DNA of 64,000 nucleotides from DASQZT01 sp963728965 (GCA_963728965.1 CAVSMH010000014.1:1-64000), one strand, 5' to 3'. Counted from the first letter of the stretch, positions 1 to 7,349 are shown. Numbers and translations are program-made. The notes: generated by a model from the letters alone, not told the origin.

Positions 1-84
1 CTTACTTTCAATCGACCGGATTTCCGACCCCATCTGGATCACTCCGGCCGACATGAATTTGCCTTTAACTTTTTGCGCGCCCAT
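1..84 (-). CDS. Start of a phage protein, cut by the window edge
   Basis: Only the first 28 codons are present; the gene runs leftward out of the window. It begins MGAQKVKGKFMSAGVIQMG. A good ribosome binding site (GGAAGGAG on the minus strand, about 91-98) precedes the ATG, which supports the start. It overlaps the end of the preceding small gene by 20 bp, the tight packing typical of phage head modules. It lies downstream of the capsid gene and so is probably a head-completion or head-tail joining protein, but the fragment is too short to name. Confidence 0.5.
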   Translation of the reverse strand, partial: MGAQKVKGKFMSAGVIQMGSEIRSIESK

Positions 85-322
85 GGGGCTTCTCCTTCCG
101 AGATTTGGTTTGGGGATTCGCGGGAAGTTCGACCATCGTGATCCTCCGCAGATCGAACAACTGCCGCAGTTGCCGCGAGTACAACCGGCGCGGGCCCGGA
201 TCGTCCGGAAGAGGCGGCATCACCTCTCCCGGCATCATCCGGATCCCATTAAAGACCGGCAGACGAGCGGTAACGATGAATTGCGCCGAAGGGTCGAACC
301 TCGGCAGAGCATGGTAAGCCAT
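65..322 (-). CDS. Small phage protein downstream of the capsid gene
   Basis: An 85-residue protein rich in Arg and Pro, with no domain I recognise. The start has a GGGAGG ribosome binding site just upstream on the minus strand (about 327-332), and the gene begins 14 bp after the capsid gene stops. Position, size and spacing fit a small structural or head-completion gene of the same late operon. Function is inferred from place only. Confidence 0.55.
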   Translation of the reverse strand: MAYHALPRFDPSAQFIVTARLPVFNGIRMMPGEVMPPLPDDPGPRRLYSRQLRQLFDLRRITMVELPANPQTKSRKEKPHGRAKS

Positions 323-336
323 TGGTGCCTCCCGTT

Positions 337-1326
337 CTACGCGATTGCGCCGGAGAAGAAGTAGCCCAACTCCGAGGCAATCAGTTTGACGTCCATCGCC
401 AACTCAATCTCGACGATGTCGGACGAAATGATCTCCCAGCGGTACCGCTTCACGCGGTTGCCTTCGTTGCCCGCGCCCAGATAGCCTGTCCAAGCGAACG
501 TGTACGCAGCCGAAGGGGTGAGCAGACCGGGACTGGGAGCCACGTTGCACAGCAGCACGTTCTTGCCGCCGATGAACGAGTGAGCAGCGTTCTGGCCTTC
601 AGCCGCCGTGTTCTCGATGGCGCCCATCACGAGGATGCGATCCAATTCGAGGATGGCGGCGAGCGCCTCGCGGGTGATTCTGGCCGGCCCGCCATTGGTC
701 TGGCCGTACTTCACGCGGTCGACCAGGTCGGGATGATCGACGAGCTTCAACCACACTGGCTCCGAGATAACGAGCGTGTTGGCCGGGTATCCGGTGGCCT
801 GCTTGATGGCGAGCTTACCGCCGCGGACATCTTCGATGGGGTTCGAAGCCGGATCGTTCCATTGCAGGAACTGGCCGGCGGCGGGACCGGCGGCGACACC
901 GGTGAGGTCGGTGCCCCATTTGCCAGCGGAAAACAGGTTGGCGGCGAAGATCTTCTCGCGCCGGATGAGCGCCTGCTGCGTCAGGAATTCGGTAGCGTCG
1001 CGGTCGATGTTGAGGACCGCATCTGCGTTGCCGCGCAACTGGTCGGGAATCGGCTTGTTCTCGGCCCACACGTCGGCGAAATAGGTCGGCGTGTTGTCGA
1101 GCCGGTAGCCGGAGCTTGCGGCCGGAGTGCCAGGCGCGCGCTTCTGCATCTGGTCGCGGAAAAAATCGCCGCGATTGTAGACGTAGTAGCGGTCGCTCTG
1201 CTTCTCGACAGGAATGACCGGGCAAACCTGCGCAGCCACGAATTGATCCTGCGCTTGCAGGTACGCGATGCTGATCTGCGTCAGCGGTGTATTGACGTGA
1301 ACATCACCGGGAGTCGGGGTAAACAT
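337..1326 (-). CDS. Phage major capsid protein
   Basis: A 329-residue protein resembling major capsid proteins of tailed phages. The N-terminal section (VNTPLTQISIAYLQ, then a VCPVIPVEKQSDRYYVY-like stretch) is typical of a coat-protein family in which early residues describe assembly and virion stabilisation. The C-terminus has the usual strand-rich pattern with a conserved tryptophan/arginine region (RVKRYRWEI). It would form the virion shell. A ribosome binding site AAGGAGAAATG-like sequence precedes the ATG. It sits between a DUF2190-like small capsid protein and small head genes, the normal order in a head operon transcribed leftwards. No portal, protease or terminase gene is within the window. 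Confidence 0.82.
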   Translation of the reverse strand: MFTPTPGDVHVNTPLTQISIAYLQAQDQFVAAQVCPVIPVEKQSDRYYVYNRGDFFRDQMQKRAPGTPAASSGYRLDNTPTYFADVWAENKPIPDQLRGNADAVLNIDRDATEFLTQQALIRREKIFAANLFSAGKWGTDLTGVAAGPAAGQFLQWNDPASNPIEDVRGGKLAIKQATGYPANTLVISEPVWLKLVDHPDLVDRVKYGQTNGGPARITREALAAILELDRILVMGAIENTAAEGQNAAHSFIGGKNVLLCNVAPSPGLLTPSAAYTFAWTGYLGAGNEGNRVKRYRWEIISSDIVEIELAMDVKLIASELGYFFSGAIA

Positions 1327-1361
1327 GTTGTTTCATTTCTCCTTTCGAATGGGATCACCCG

Positions 1362-1727
1362 CTACCGCTGGAGGATCAGCAAGGCCGGGATGATGTCGTT
1401 TGCGTTGCCCGCCGCGAGCGCCCTCGCGACGATCTTGCCGGCCGCTTGGGTCTTCGCCAGCCCGTTGGCGTCGGCCTCCAGCAGTGCGCCGTTAGCGACC
1501 GCCACCGCGCCCACCAGCACGCGTACGATTTGTCCCGGCATGGTCTGAAAAGCGCAGGGGCGTCCTTGCGCCGCCGGTTTGTCCGCGATCACGCCGTCCG
1601 CGGCCAAGCCCGCGCCAACGACGGCCACCTGCCCGCTCGCGTTGATCGCACCGAAATAGAACTGCTTCGTCGAGAGGTCACCGCTCGCAGGCACCGATAC
1701 GAATTGCGTTCCGACTTCGTAAGCCAT
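1362..1727 (-). CDS. DUF2190-like capsid decoration/cement protein
   Basis: A 121-residue Ala/Gly/Val-rich protein. The pattern 'GAINASGQVAVVGAG... DGVIADKPA... G ... VLVGAVAVANGALLEAD' is typical of small head-decoration proteins (DUF2190 and capsid-cement families), which bind the outside of the capsid shell. It lies directly upstream of the major capsid gene in the same direction, the usual place for such a gene. The ORF is complete, with an AAGGAG-type site before the ATG. The exact family is a judgement by eye. Confidence 0.7.
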   Translation of the reverse strand: MAYEVGTQFVSVPASGDLSTKQFYFGAINASGQVAVVGAGLAADGVIADKPAAQGRPCAFQTMPGQIVRVLVGAVAVANGALLEADANGLAKTQAAGKIVARALAAGNANDIIPALLILQR

Positions 1728-1765
1728 TGTTTGTTAACTCCTTCCGTGTTTGGTGTGGGCTCGCT

Positions 1766-2011
1766 TTAGACCGGCCTCGGTGCCGACTTTTCAGCGAGGT
1801 ACTGCTGATAGAGCTTCGGGTTCTGATTGAGCGCCTGCACATAAGCCTGTGCGAACGTGACGTTCCTGCTGGCTGCGATCTGGGTGGCGGCCGCATTCAA
1901 CTGCGCCTCCGCGCCCACCGGACCCGCCTGCGTGTGGGACTGGATCGCCGTGTGCTGCGACTCCTGGGACGCGAGAGTGTTGAGATGCTCGATCAGTTGC
2001 GCCTGCGTCAT
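1766..2011 (-). CDS. Small phage head-module protein
   Basis: An 81-residue, Gln/Ala-rich, probably helical protein beginning MTQAQLIEHLNTLASQ. The pattern 'ASRNVTFAQAYVQALNQNPKLYQQYLAEK' is often found as the C-terminal tail of phage protease/scaffold or internal virion proteins. It is the first intact gene of the minus-strand head operon here and starts 2 bp after the stop of a truncated upstream reading frame. Role inferred from position. Confidence 0.5.
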   Translation of the reverse strand: MTQAQLIEHLNTLASQESQHTAIQSHTQAGPVGAEAQLNAAATQIAASRNVTFAQAYVQALNQNPKLYQQYLAEKSAPRPV

Positions 2012-2013
2012 CG

Positions 2014-2115
2014 TTAGCCAACGAATCGCGGCGACACCAGCTCAGAGTGCGGACGGACGAGGGCGAGATGCTGGTTAACAAAGGCCCGCGCCGTCTTAAG
2101 AGTCGGATCTATCGG
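2014..2115 (-). pseudogene. C-terminal remnant of an upstream phage gene
   Basis: On the minus strand a reading frame ending ...LKTARAFVNQHLALVRPHSELV...FVG stops at 2014-2016, immediately before the next head gene. Its upstream part loses protein-like character near 2100-2120, and an in-frame stop occurs at 2164-2166. The intact protein would have extended much further. This looks like the last 30 or so codons of a head gene (for example a protease or scaffold) severed where foreign plus-strand sequence begins. The breakpoint is approximate. Confidence 0.45.
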
Positions 2116-2119
2116 GGAG

Positions 2120-2362
2120 GTGGCGCCGGACCTGCTCAGCCGGATTCTGGGCCGAATTCCGGATCAGGCTGTACAGAGGAATCCAGCCCTCCAATTCCCG
2201 CCGAGCCGTTTTGAGCAACAGTTCCTGCCGCTTGCGCCGCTGCTGACAATGCTCAAAGAAGCGGTGGAAGCGCCAGACTGGGATCAGAATCAACTTGCCG
2301 TCCGGATTTTTATGTGGGTCGCCAACATGTATAAAGCAGTGGTCGAAGATGAGGCTGGCTAA
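2120..2362 (+). CDS. Small unrecognised protein, first of a plus-strand cassette
   Basis: An 80-residue reading frame with a GTG start preceded by GGGGAG, perhaps too close to be the true start; the frame is open further upstream. The last 50 residues (…LKEAVEAPDWDQNQLAVRIFMWVANMYKAVVEDEAG) look like real helical protein. Its stop abuts the ATG of the next gene, so the two are probably cotranscribed. An overlapping minus-strand frame (2096-2380) is considered a shadow. It may itself be a 5'-truncated gene, since the sequence to its left belongs to the severed head module. Confidence 0.4.
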   Translation: MAPDLLSRILGRIPDQAVQRNPALQFPPSRFEQQFLPLAPLLTMLKEAVEAPDWDQNQLAVRIFMWVANMYKAVVEDEAG

Positions 2363-3115
2363 ATGAGCACCAATCCACAAGTGCCGGACTTGTACGTGCC
2401 ACCGGCATCACGCGAGGAAAGGGTGCGGGAAATGTCCCTCTCGCCGGAGCAATTCGCGCTCGAGACGGGCGCTTCGGTTGGCTTCAGCACGGCACACCCC
2501 AAGGAATGGGCCATGTTCTGGAAACAGGACATCTGCGAGAAGCACGAGTTCCACACCGTGTACCCCGCTCTAGCAGGTTGCTGAAAAAGGGTATTTCGAT
2601 GCCCGAAAGCACCCAATGTCTCGCTCCGTCAAACGTAGAATCAACAGTTTGCGGCTGTTGGTAAGTGCCATTCTAAGTAGTCCGGGGACTTTTTCAGCAG
2701 CCTGCTAGGACTCGCGGCGGCAAGGGCAGCCTGGCTCGCCATGGAGAGGCACTTCTTCGCCAAATACGATTATTTCCTTCGCGTTTGGCCCGAGTGGTGC
2801 AGCAGTGGAATTTGGGCGCCGCCGTATCCCGGCTCCCGAACGTCGGGCGGCATGGTCGATTACCAATACCTCCCCGTGACAGCGGACTTGGTGGATCGTT
2901 TCAAAGCATGGCAGTCCGAATTCGATGAAGGGCACCCAGGCGAACCGGTGGCCGAACCGGAGGGCTTCACCACGAGGGCCGAGGGATTGGCGCGCGATCT
3001 GAAACGTTGTGTTGGTCCCGGCATTTATGTGGAGTTCCATGAGTTGGTCGAGGTGCTGCCGGACGGTACGACACGCTCGTGCCGTCCGCTTTTGGGCCTG
3101 TCCGATCCCGAGTAA
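2363..3115 (+). pseudogene. Unrecognised gene split by a 131-bp inserted element
   Basis: The first part (2363-2572) encodes MSTNPQVPDLYVPPASREER… and runs into the inserted element, where it stops at 2581-2583. The second part (from 2709, running through MERHFFAKYDYF… to 3115) is in frame once the element and one CTAG copy are removed: the joined sequence reads …VYPALGLAAARAAWLAMERH…. The original protein would be about 205 residues, acidic and Trp/Tyr-rich, ending …GPGIYVEFHELVEVLPDG…. I recognise no domain. The second half has its own ATG at 2741 and may still be made as a fragment. Same strand and spacing as its neighbours at 2120 and 3131. Confidence 0.7.
2570..2708. mobile_element. 131-bp MITE-like element with CTAG target duplication, copy 1
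   Basis: The element body is 2574-2704. Its ends are imperfect 16-bp inverted repeats (CAGGTTGCTGAAAAAG against CAGGCTGCTGAAAAAG, one mismatch). A CTAG tetranucleotide stands on each side (2570-2573 and 2705-2708). It encodes no transposase, so it must have been moved in trans. A small internal hairpin (CAACAG/CTGTTG, 2642-2660) is visible. The sequence is identical to the copy at 19953-20083. Removal with one CTAG restores the interrupted gene's frame, which shows that the duplication is 4 bp. Confidence 0.85.
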
Positions 3116-3130
3116 CCTCTGTGCCGGATT

Positions 3131-3814
3131 ATGAGGAGAGTTAATATCGGGTCGATGCCCGATATTCCTCCTCAGCTCTCCGAAATCGCGTACTTTGCCC
3201 AGCACCTTAACACCATCGAATTCGTCTGGTTCCTCGCCTGGAACATCGCCGATGGCCGATGGACTGAGATAGGACTCGACAACACCGCTGGGCGCAGCCA
3301 GCTCCTGTACCATTTCAGCCAGCTCCACGATGACGGGGAGTTGTTGGACGTGGTGAAGAAATCGAGCGGCCGGTTGCAGCGGCGTCTAATGGCCCTGCAG
3401 CAGGGCACATTTGAGGAGATTCAGCGGGAGGCCCCGTTCAGCCGCCATGCACAGCGCAACATGGAAACCCTGCTCTGGGCATGGAAAGAGGAGGGCGAAG
3501 CGGGGTTCGCGCAGGCTTGGGAAAAGACGTTTCCGGTGGGATGGGAGGGTGCGCGGGAGCCGGAGGAACCGATTCGGATCGTCGGTGATGGAGGCGACTC
3601 CCAGGAGCGTGCTTTGGACGTAGTGGGCGCCCCAGACCAGGAAACCCGCGTGGCCGCGGAGTGGTGGTACAAGGACTACACGTTCGGGCAAAAGTGGCGG
3701 TCGGGGTTGCATCTCACGACGCGCCCCGACGAAAACGGCACCCGTTACAGCGCTCACGAGATCGAGATGCCACCGGACGGCAAAAAGTGGATCTACTTCC
3801 GGTTGCCCTGGTAA
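3131..3814 (+). CDS. Unrecognised 227-residue protein with a possible N-terminal helical adaptor domain
   Basis: Starts could be 3131 (MRRVNIGS…) or 3155 (MPDIPPQL…). The ATG at 3155 lies in the loop of a perfect 9-bp inverted repeat, with GAGGAG upstream. Residues 15-85 form an all-helical section (IEFVWFLAW…SQLLYHFSQLHDDGELLDVVKKSS) whose spacing loosely recalls the death-like effector-associated domains of bacterial conflict proteins; this is a weak resemblance. The C-terminal half is Glu/Trp-rich (AAEWWYKDYTFGQKW). It belongs to the 2120-4415 cassette on the same strand. No function can be assigned. Confidence 0.65.
   Translation: MRRVNIGSMPDIPPQLSEIAYFAQHLNTIEFVWFLAWNIADGRWTEIGLDNTAGRSQLLYHFSQLHDDGELLDVVKKSSGRLQRRLMALQQGTFEEIQREAPFSRHAQRNMETLLWAWKEEGEAGFAQAWEKTFPVGWEGAREPEEPIRIVGDGGDSQERALDVVGAPDQETRVAAEWWYKDYTFGQKWRSGLHLTTRPDENGTRYSAHEIEMPPDGKKWIYFRLPW
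3143..3166 (+). promoter_or_regulatory. Perfect inverted repeat around a possible start codon
   Basis: AATATCGGG (3143-3151) and CCCGATATT (3158-3166) are perfect complements separated by six bases, and the ATG at 3155-3157 lies in the loop. It could be a protein-binding operator or an mRNA hairpin that gates translation. Visible directly; function is inference. Confidence 0.5.
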
Positions 3815-3827
3815 ACACGAGGATCCA

Positions 3828-4415
3828 ATGCCCGAAACGATGACACCCGAGATTATCACGGTCAGGCGCGATATAACCCTGCGCCTGCCGTGCCGCGGCG
3901 GCGATTTCCTCATGTGGTTCGGCTTCAGCGACGTCCTCTCCGGGCCGGAAGCGATTCAGTGCCACGACCTCTGGGAAATGCGTGACGGCTCCCACCTCAC
4001 CATTACAAATCGCCTCGAAGATTTGCCACCGTGGTTCCGTCTACACCCCACGGAAGTCTGCGGCAGTTTCGTTTACAAGTTGCTGCCGAAGGTCGAAAAG
4101 GGCGATTACCCCAGCGAGCCGATGGACGGCCCAAACCTGTGGCGGCTCAAATCGGGCGACCGCGTAGCGTGGGTCGGTGCTGAACGTCCGGATCGTCGTT
4201 CGGTGAATGGCATCCTCGCCATCCTCGATTGCCGCGAATCAGCATTGGCTGTGGGTGCAGCGGACTGGGAGACGGTGCAAGAGTTTGCCGGGTTTGGTGC
4301 TCCCACAACCGCGGAGATGAAACCCGATGACGTTGCGCGGTGCCAGGCTGCCGTTAGCGCCGTCAAGAAACTCGGAGTTCCGCGCGAGTGGGCACCGGAG
4401 TGGGGGCTGGGCTGA
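3828..4415 (+). CDS. Unrecognised 195-residue protein, last gene of the cassette
   Basis: Starts 14 bp after the previous stop with ATG at 3828; there is no strong ribosome binding site. The N-terminal 60 residues look beta-rich (ITVRRDITLRLPCRGGDFLMWFGFSD…), the middle holds …LWRLKSGDRVAWVGAERPD…, and the C-terminus is helical. No signal peptide or membrane segment is visible. No family is recognised. It probably shares a transcript with the genes at 2120-3814. Confidence 0.65.
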   Translation: MPETMTPEIITVRRDITLRLPCRGGDFLMWFGFSDVLSGPEAIQCHDLWEMRDGSHLTITNRLEDLPPWFRLHPTEVCGSFVYKLLPKVEKGDYPSEPMDGPNLWRLKSGDRVAWVGAERPDRRSVNGILAILDCRESALAVGAADWETVQEFAGFGAPTTAEMKPDDVARCQAAVSAVKKLGVPREWAPEWGLG

Positions 4416-4446
4416 TTTCGAGGCTTCGACCGCGCGGCCGGTACGG

Positions 4447-5145
4447 TCAATGCCTTTCCGCTCGAAGGTGAGCCACGATCACGTTTGGGGACAACGTGAT
4501 CCGTCCGCCACCATTAGTTGCGGCCCGCAAGACGGCGCAGTTCGGCACCGATATGCTTCTTCTTAGACGGTCGAAATCCTGCATGGACACACGGTCCGTC
4601 TTTCCGGATGAGTGTCGCTGCAGCCAGAGAAGAGCCTGCATCATCAAACCGTGCGTGAATACCACGACGGTCTCATCCGTTTTTCGAATGCTCAGAGCGT
4701 GCTCGAAGTCGCGGACCCTACCAATGAAATCTCTGAAAGACTCGCAGCCAGGGCCGTCAGCCCAACGTGGGTCGCACCGGCTCCAGTAAGCATCCCGAAG
4801 GCCTTCGCGCTCAGCATACGTCGTTCCGGCACACGCTGCGACGTCGAGGTACGTGAACTCTTCGACTGGCCAACGTTCCACGGGCACGCCGGGATACCGC
4901 TTCAAAAGAGCGGTCGCCGTCTGAATTGTTCTGGAGTAGCGGGAGACAACGATCACTGCAGGCCTGGTCGAAATCAGGCTGGCCGCGCACTCCGCCTGCC
5001 GGGCGCCGATCTCCGTGATTGGAATGGTCGCCGGATCCCCGGTTCTACCGCCGGCATTTGCCGCGCTCTCAGCGTGCCGAACAATGAAAATCCGGCCGTC
5101 CTCTTCGACGCCGCCTAAAATGCCGGCGTCACTCATTGCAGGCAT
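4447..5145 (-). CDS. Histidine phosphatase superfamily protein
   Basis: A 232-residue protein with the phosphohistidine motif of the phosphoglycerate mutase-like superfamily: IFIVRHAES at about residues 18-26 (RHA in place of the usual RHG). The second histidine region, VVFTHGLMM, is near residue 165, and SRYSRTIQTA lies between. Such enzymes dephosphorylate small molecules or proteins through a phosphohistidine intermediate; the substrate here is unknown. It points toward the phage cassette and lies just outside the left attachment-like site, so it is probably mobile-element cargo. It could start at the fourth codon (MSDAG). Confidence 0.8.
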   Translation of the reverse strand: MPAMSDAGILGGVEEDGRIFIVRHAESAANAGGRTGDPATIPITEIGARQAECAASLISTRPAVIVVSRYSRTIQTATALLKRYPGVPVERWPVEEFTYLDVAACAGTTYAEREGLRDAYWSRCDPRWADGPGCESFRDFIGRVRDFEHALSIRKTDETVVVFTHGLMMQALLWLQRHSSGKTDRVSMQDFDRLRRSISVPNCAVLRAATNGGGRITLSPNVIVAHLRAERH

Positions 5146-5218
5146 TGCCCGATCTGTGTTTTTAGGGGATTCCTGCTGGCGCCGCGCGCGTTGTCACTTG
5201 TTGTCACTCGGCGGCCGT

Positions 5219-5256
5219 AACTCTATGAAAACTTGGTAGCGCTAACGGGAATCGAA
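5219..5256 (+). repeat. Left attachment-like site (copy of tRNA-Glu 3' end)
   Basis: This 38-bp stretch matches 20824-20861 at 35 of 38 positions. The inner 23 bp (5234-5256) are identical to the 3' end of the tRNA-Glu gene, including the encoded CCA. Similarity ends at 5257, where the tRNA copy continues and this one does not. A partial tRNA 3' end repeated 15.6 kb from the intact tRNA next to an integrase gene is the classical signature of att sites. The two copies bound an element of about 5234-20861. Confidence 0.85.
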
Positions 5257-5360
5257 TGAGTTACGTCCTGTCCCTTGGAGTCCCTCTCTATCCTGACTGG
5301 TTTATTTAAGGATCAACTCATCCATCCCGCGGACGGGCTCTAACCCCGGAAAGCGGAACG

Positions 5361-5387
5361 TCCTAGCGCGATCCTAGCGCGGTTCCT
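5361..5387 (+). repeat. Tandem TCCTAGCGCG repeats, left arm
   Basis: Two direct copies of TCCTAGCGCG lie at 5361-5370 and 5372-5381, followed by GTTCCT. The same two-copy array followed by TTCCTT is found near the right attachment site at 20796-20821, in the same orientation. Both arrays lie inside the element. This fits arm-type binding sites for the integrase or an excisionase; the role is inferred. Confidence 0.6.
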
Positions 5388-5432
5388 TTCCCTCCTCCCC
5401 AAAGATTCCTCCAAGTAGCAAACGGTGGCCGT

Positions 5433-5633
5433 GTGGTCGAATATATGGGCATGGATATCAATTTCGTACCCATGTGTCCCGAGAACGGTCCTTGCCCACG
5501 GTGCGGCGAGCCGGCCACCTTCAGGCAAATCGATTTCGACAGCCGAACCATTGGAGTGGAGTGCACCGGGAAGTGCGGGTATTTCGCCGTGCCCAAAACC
5601 CAACTTGACGATGCGCTTGGGAAGCGGCAGTAG
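5433..5633 (+). CDS. Small zinc-ribbon-like protein
   Basis: A 66-residue frame (GTG start; ATG at 5451 gives MDINFVPMCPENG… and may be the true start). Four cysteines in two groups (CPRCG near the middle and CTGKCGY later) suggest a metal-binding ribbon. It is the first gene inside the left end of the integrative element and has no obvious ribosome binding site. Function unknown. Confidence 0.5.
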   Translation: MVEYMGMDINFVPMCPENGPCPRCGEPATFRQIDFDSRTIGVECTGKCGYFAVPKTQLDDALGKRQ

Positions 5634-5654
5634 GAATAAGCAGCCTCGTTGGGG

Positions 5655-6605
5655 TCAACGTGGGCGACCCTTCACGACGGTCCAGCCGGCGATCCCATAC
5701 TTTTTTGCGAGATCAGAGGCCCAATGTGCCAACAGGTAGGCGATAAATTGCCGCGCTTCGAACTCGCTCATCGGATTCGGCGGCACATCCGAATACCTCT
5801 TCGAGTGGCGCGCATAGACGCCGGAAATCTCAGGGTCATTGGCCGCTCGGGTAAAGCGCTCGCACGCATTTGTGGGCACGCCTAGCTTTTGTATCCCGTC
5901 GAGGCCGATTGTCTGCTCCACGACCTCGTACGCTTTAAACAGAGCAAAAAACGGTTCGGTTCGGCGGCCGAAGTACAGGAGCGCTTCAGAAAACGCCGCA
6001 TCAACGCGTGCGAGCCGGTAGATTGGCCCAACGGTGGGGCCGCCAGATTCTACGTAGTGCTGTGCGTCCTCGTAGGCATCTTGAGGCACAATCTCCACGT
6101 CATCCCAAACCAGTTGAAACGCCCCACCGTTATCTCGGGTGCCAGTAATCCCACGCATCGTGAGTTCCCGGAAGCCTGCAAATTGCATTCGAAGCATCCC
6201 GTTCAGCATCGGGAGGAATCGTTCAGCCATGTTGACGGCGACACCGAATTCCATTCGCGGGCGTAGTTGCTCCCAATCGACTTGCGCCACATCTCCGGAC
6301 GATGAACTCTTCAGTTCTGGATCTTGAACGGCTTTCAGAAGCAATGGGATATCCAGAGGGTGCTTGGATTTCACATCCAACAACCAATTGCTTCCGTGAG
6401 TCTCCTCTTTCGGTATGGCTCCAGGCGCCGCCAAGACGCGAACCGTCGTACCTGGAGGGTTCGCCGCTTTCGGATGGACACCGCTCGTGGCCGACTCCGT
6501 TTTCCCGAATACGTTGAGGCGTTCCGCCCTTGGCGTGATGTAGCAGCAATTCTTGTACTTCTTTCCACTGCCGCACGGGCACCGTTTATTACGAGGGACC
6601 TTCAC
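5655..6605 (-). CDS. SEC-C motif protein of the integrative element
   Basis: A 316-residue protein that begins with a SEC-C zinc motif, NKRCPCGSGKKYKNCC (residues 6-21), of the kind first seen at the C-terminus of SecA and used as a small metal-binding adaptor. The remaining 290 residues have no domain I recognise; a central section (…LVWDDVEIVPQDAYEDAQHYVESGG…) and a helical C-terminus are visible. It starts 9 bp after the stop of the ribbon-helix-helix gene at 6615-6776 and is clearly in an operon with it. It could be cargo or an immunity-type gene expressed from the lysogenic promoter. Confidence 0.75.
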   Translation of the reverse strand: MKVPRNKRCPCGSGKKYKNCCYITPRAERLNVFGKTESATSGVHPKAANPPGTTVRVLAAPGAIPKEETHGSNWLLDVKSKHPLDIPLLLKAVQDPELKSSSSGDVAQVDWEQLRPRMEFGVAVNMAERFLPMLNGMLRMQFAGFRELTMRGITGTRDNGGAFQLVWDDVEIVPQDAYEDAQHYVESGGPTVGPIYRLARVDAAFSEALLYFGRRTEPFFALFKAYEVVEQTIGLDGIQKLGVPTNACERFTRAANDPEISGVYARHSKRYSDVPPNPMSEFEARQFIAYLLAHWASDLAKKYGIAGWTVVKGRPR

Positions 6606-6614
6606 AAATCCCCC

Positions 6615-6776
6615 CTAACCGCGGTCAACCGTCGGTTTTTGGCTCAATGCCCAATCCAGTAACCACTTTATCGCGGCGGCGCGCGACTCAAAGCGGTGCT
6701 TGAAGCGAAAGTCATCAATGCGCTTCAGGAACTCCGGCTCAATGACGAAACTTAAGAACGGCTTCTCAGATCCCAT
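6615..6776 (-). CDS. Ribbon-helix-helix regulator
   Basis: A 53-residue protein, MGSEKPFLSFVIEPEFLKR…. It has the classic ribbon-helix-helix layout: a short beta strand (PFLSFVIEPE) followed by helix-turn-helix (FLKRIDDFRFKHRFESRAAAIKWLLDWAL). Such proteins dimerise through the strand and bind short repeated operators. It is transcribed away from the early operon starting at 6861. The 84-bp gap holds repeated ATTATAACCG boxes over both -10 regions, so it probably represses both directions, like a lysogeny or maintenance regulator. Confidence 0.8.
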   Translation of the reverse strand: MGSEKPFLSFVIEPEFLKRIDDFRFKHRFESRAAAIKWLLDWALSQKPTVDRG

Positions 6777-6860
6777 ATACCTGAAAACCATTATAACCGC
6801 GATAATTTATGTTGACACTATCGGTATAACGGCATTATAACCGTTATAGGAGATAACGAA
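6777..6860. promoter_or_regulatory. Divergent promoter region with repeated ATTATAACCG operator boxes
   Basis: A rightward promoter is visible: TTGACA (6812-6817), 18 bp, TATAAC (6836-6841), then AGGAG (6848-6852) and a GTG start at 6861. The 10-mer ATTATAACCG occurs twice (6790-6799 and 6834-6843, 44 bp apart), with a related CGGTATAAC at 6822-6830. On the minus strand the first box supplies a TATAAT -10 for the regulator gene. Binding of the neighbouring ribbon-helix-helix protein to these boxes would shut both promoters. Confidence 0.7.
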
Positions 6861-7349
6861 GTGGTTCTACAGGAACTTTCGAAGACGGAGATTGCGAGCC
6901 TGATAACCGGCGCCAAGGCCGCCAGTGCCATAGTCGCCAGAATCGCCGAGGAACACCCGGACGACATGCCAAAAGACGAAATCCGCCAATGGGAAATCGC
7001 CGCGCTCTACCACCAGGAGGCGGTAGTTGACACGTTGGCTTTATCGTTTAAACGTCGGCTGTCTGCCGGAGCTTCGATTCAACCAGGCCCGTATTTCCTT
7101 GAACCCGATAACGAAACGGTGGAAGAAATCGAAGAACGTCTCCCTGATGGTCCGGGAGGGTTCAACTGTAATGGGTTTAATGATGTCGGATGGAATGATC
7201 CGGACGAAATCGAGACTAAACCCGAGGTCAAGGCACAGAAGGCAGCAAAGCGGCCTAGAGCCAAGACATCGAAGCGCGGGGGCCGCCAGCAGGCGAAGGG
7301 CAACGCGGCAAGACGGATCAAGGCACACGCGCCGGAGGCTCGCCAATGA
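6861..7349 (+). CDS. First gene of the early operon, unrecognised
   Basis: A 162-residue protein with a GTG start and AGGAG eight bases upstream. Residues 1-60 are helical (…GAKAASAIVARIAEEHPDD…). The C-terminal 50 residues are strongly basic (KRPRAKTSKRGGRQQAKGNAARR), suggesting nucleic acid contact. The stop overlaps the ATG of the HNH gene by 4 bp (7346-7349), so the two are translationally coupled. No family recognised. Confidence 0.7.
   Translation: MVLQELSKTEIASLITGAKAASAIVARIAEEHPDDMPKDEIRQWEIAALYHQEAVVDTLALSFKRRLSAGASIQPGPYFLEPDNETVEEIEERLPDGPGGFNCNGFNDVGWNDPDEIETKPEVKAQKAAKRPRAKTSKRGGRQQAKGNAARRIKAHAPEARQ

Noticed and set aside
2578..2700. Short frames within the 131-bp element
   Set aside because: They are read-through of the interrupted genes or start codons supplied by the element; no transposase-like protein.
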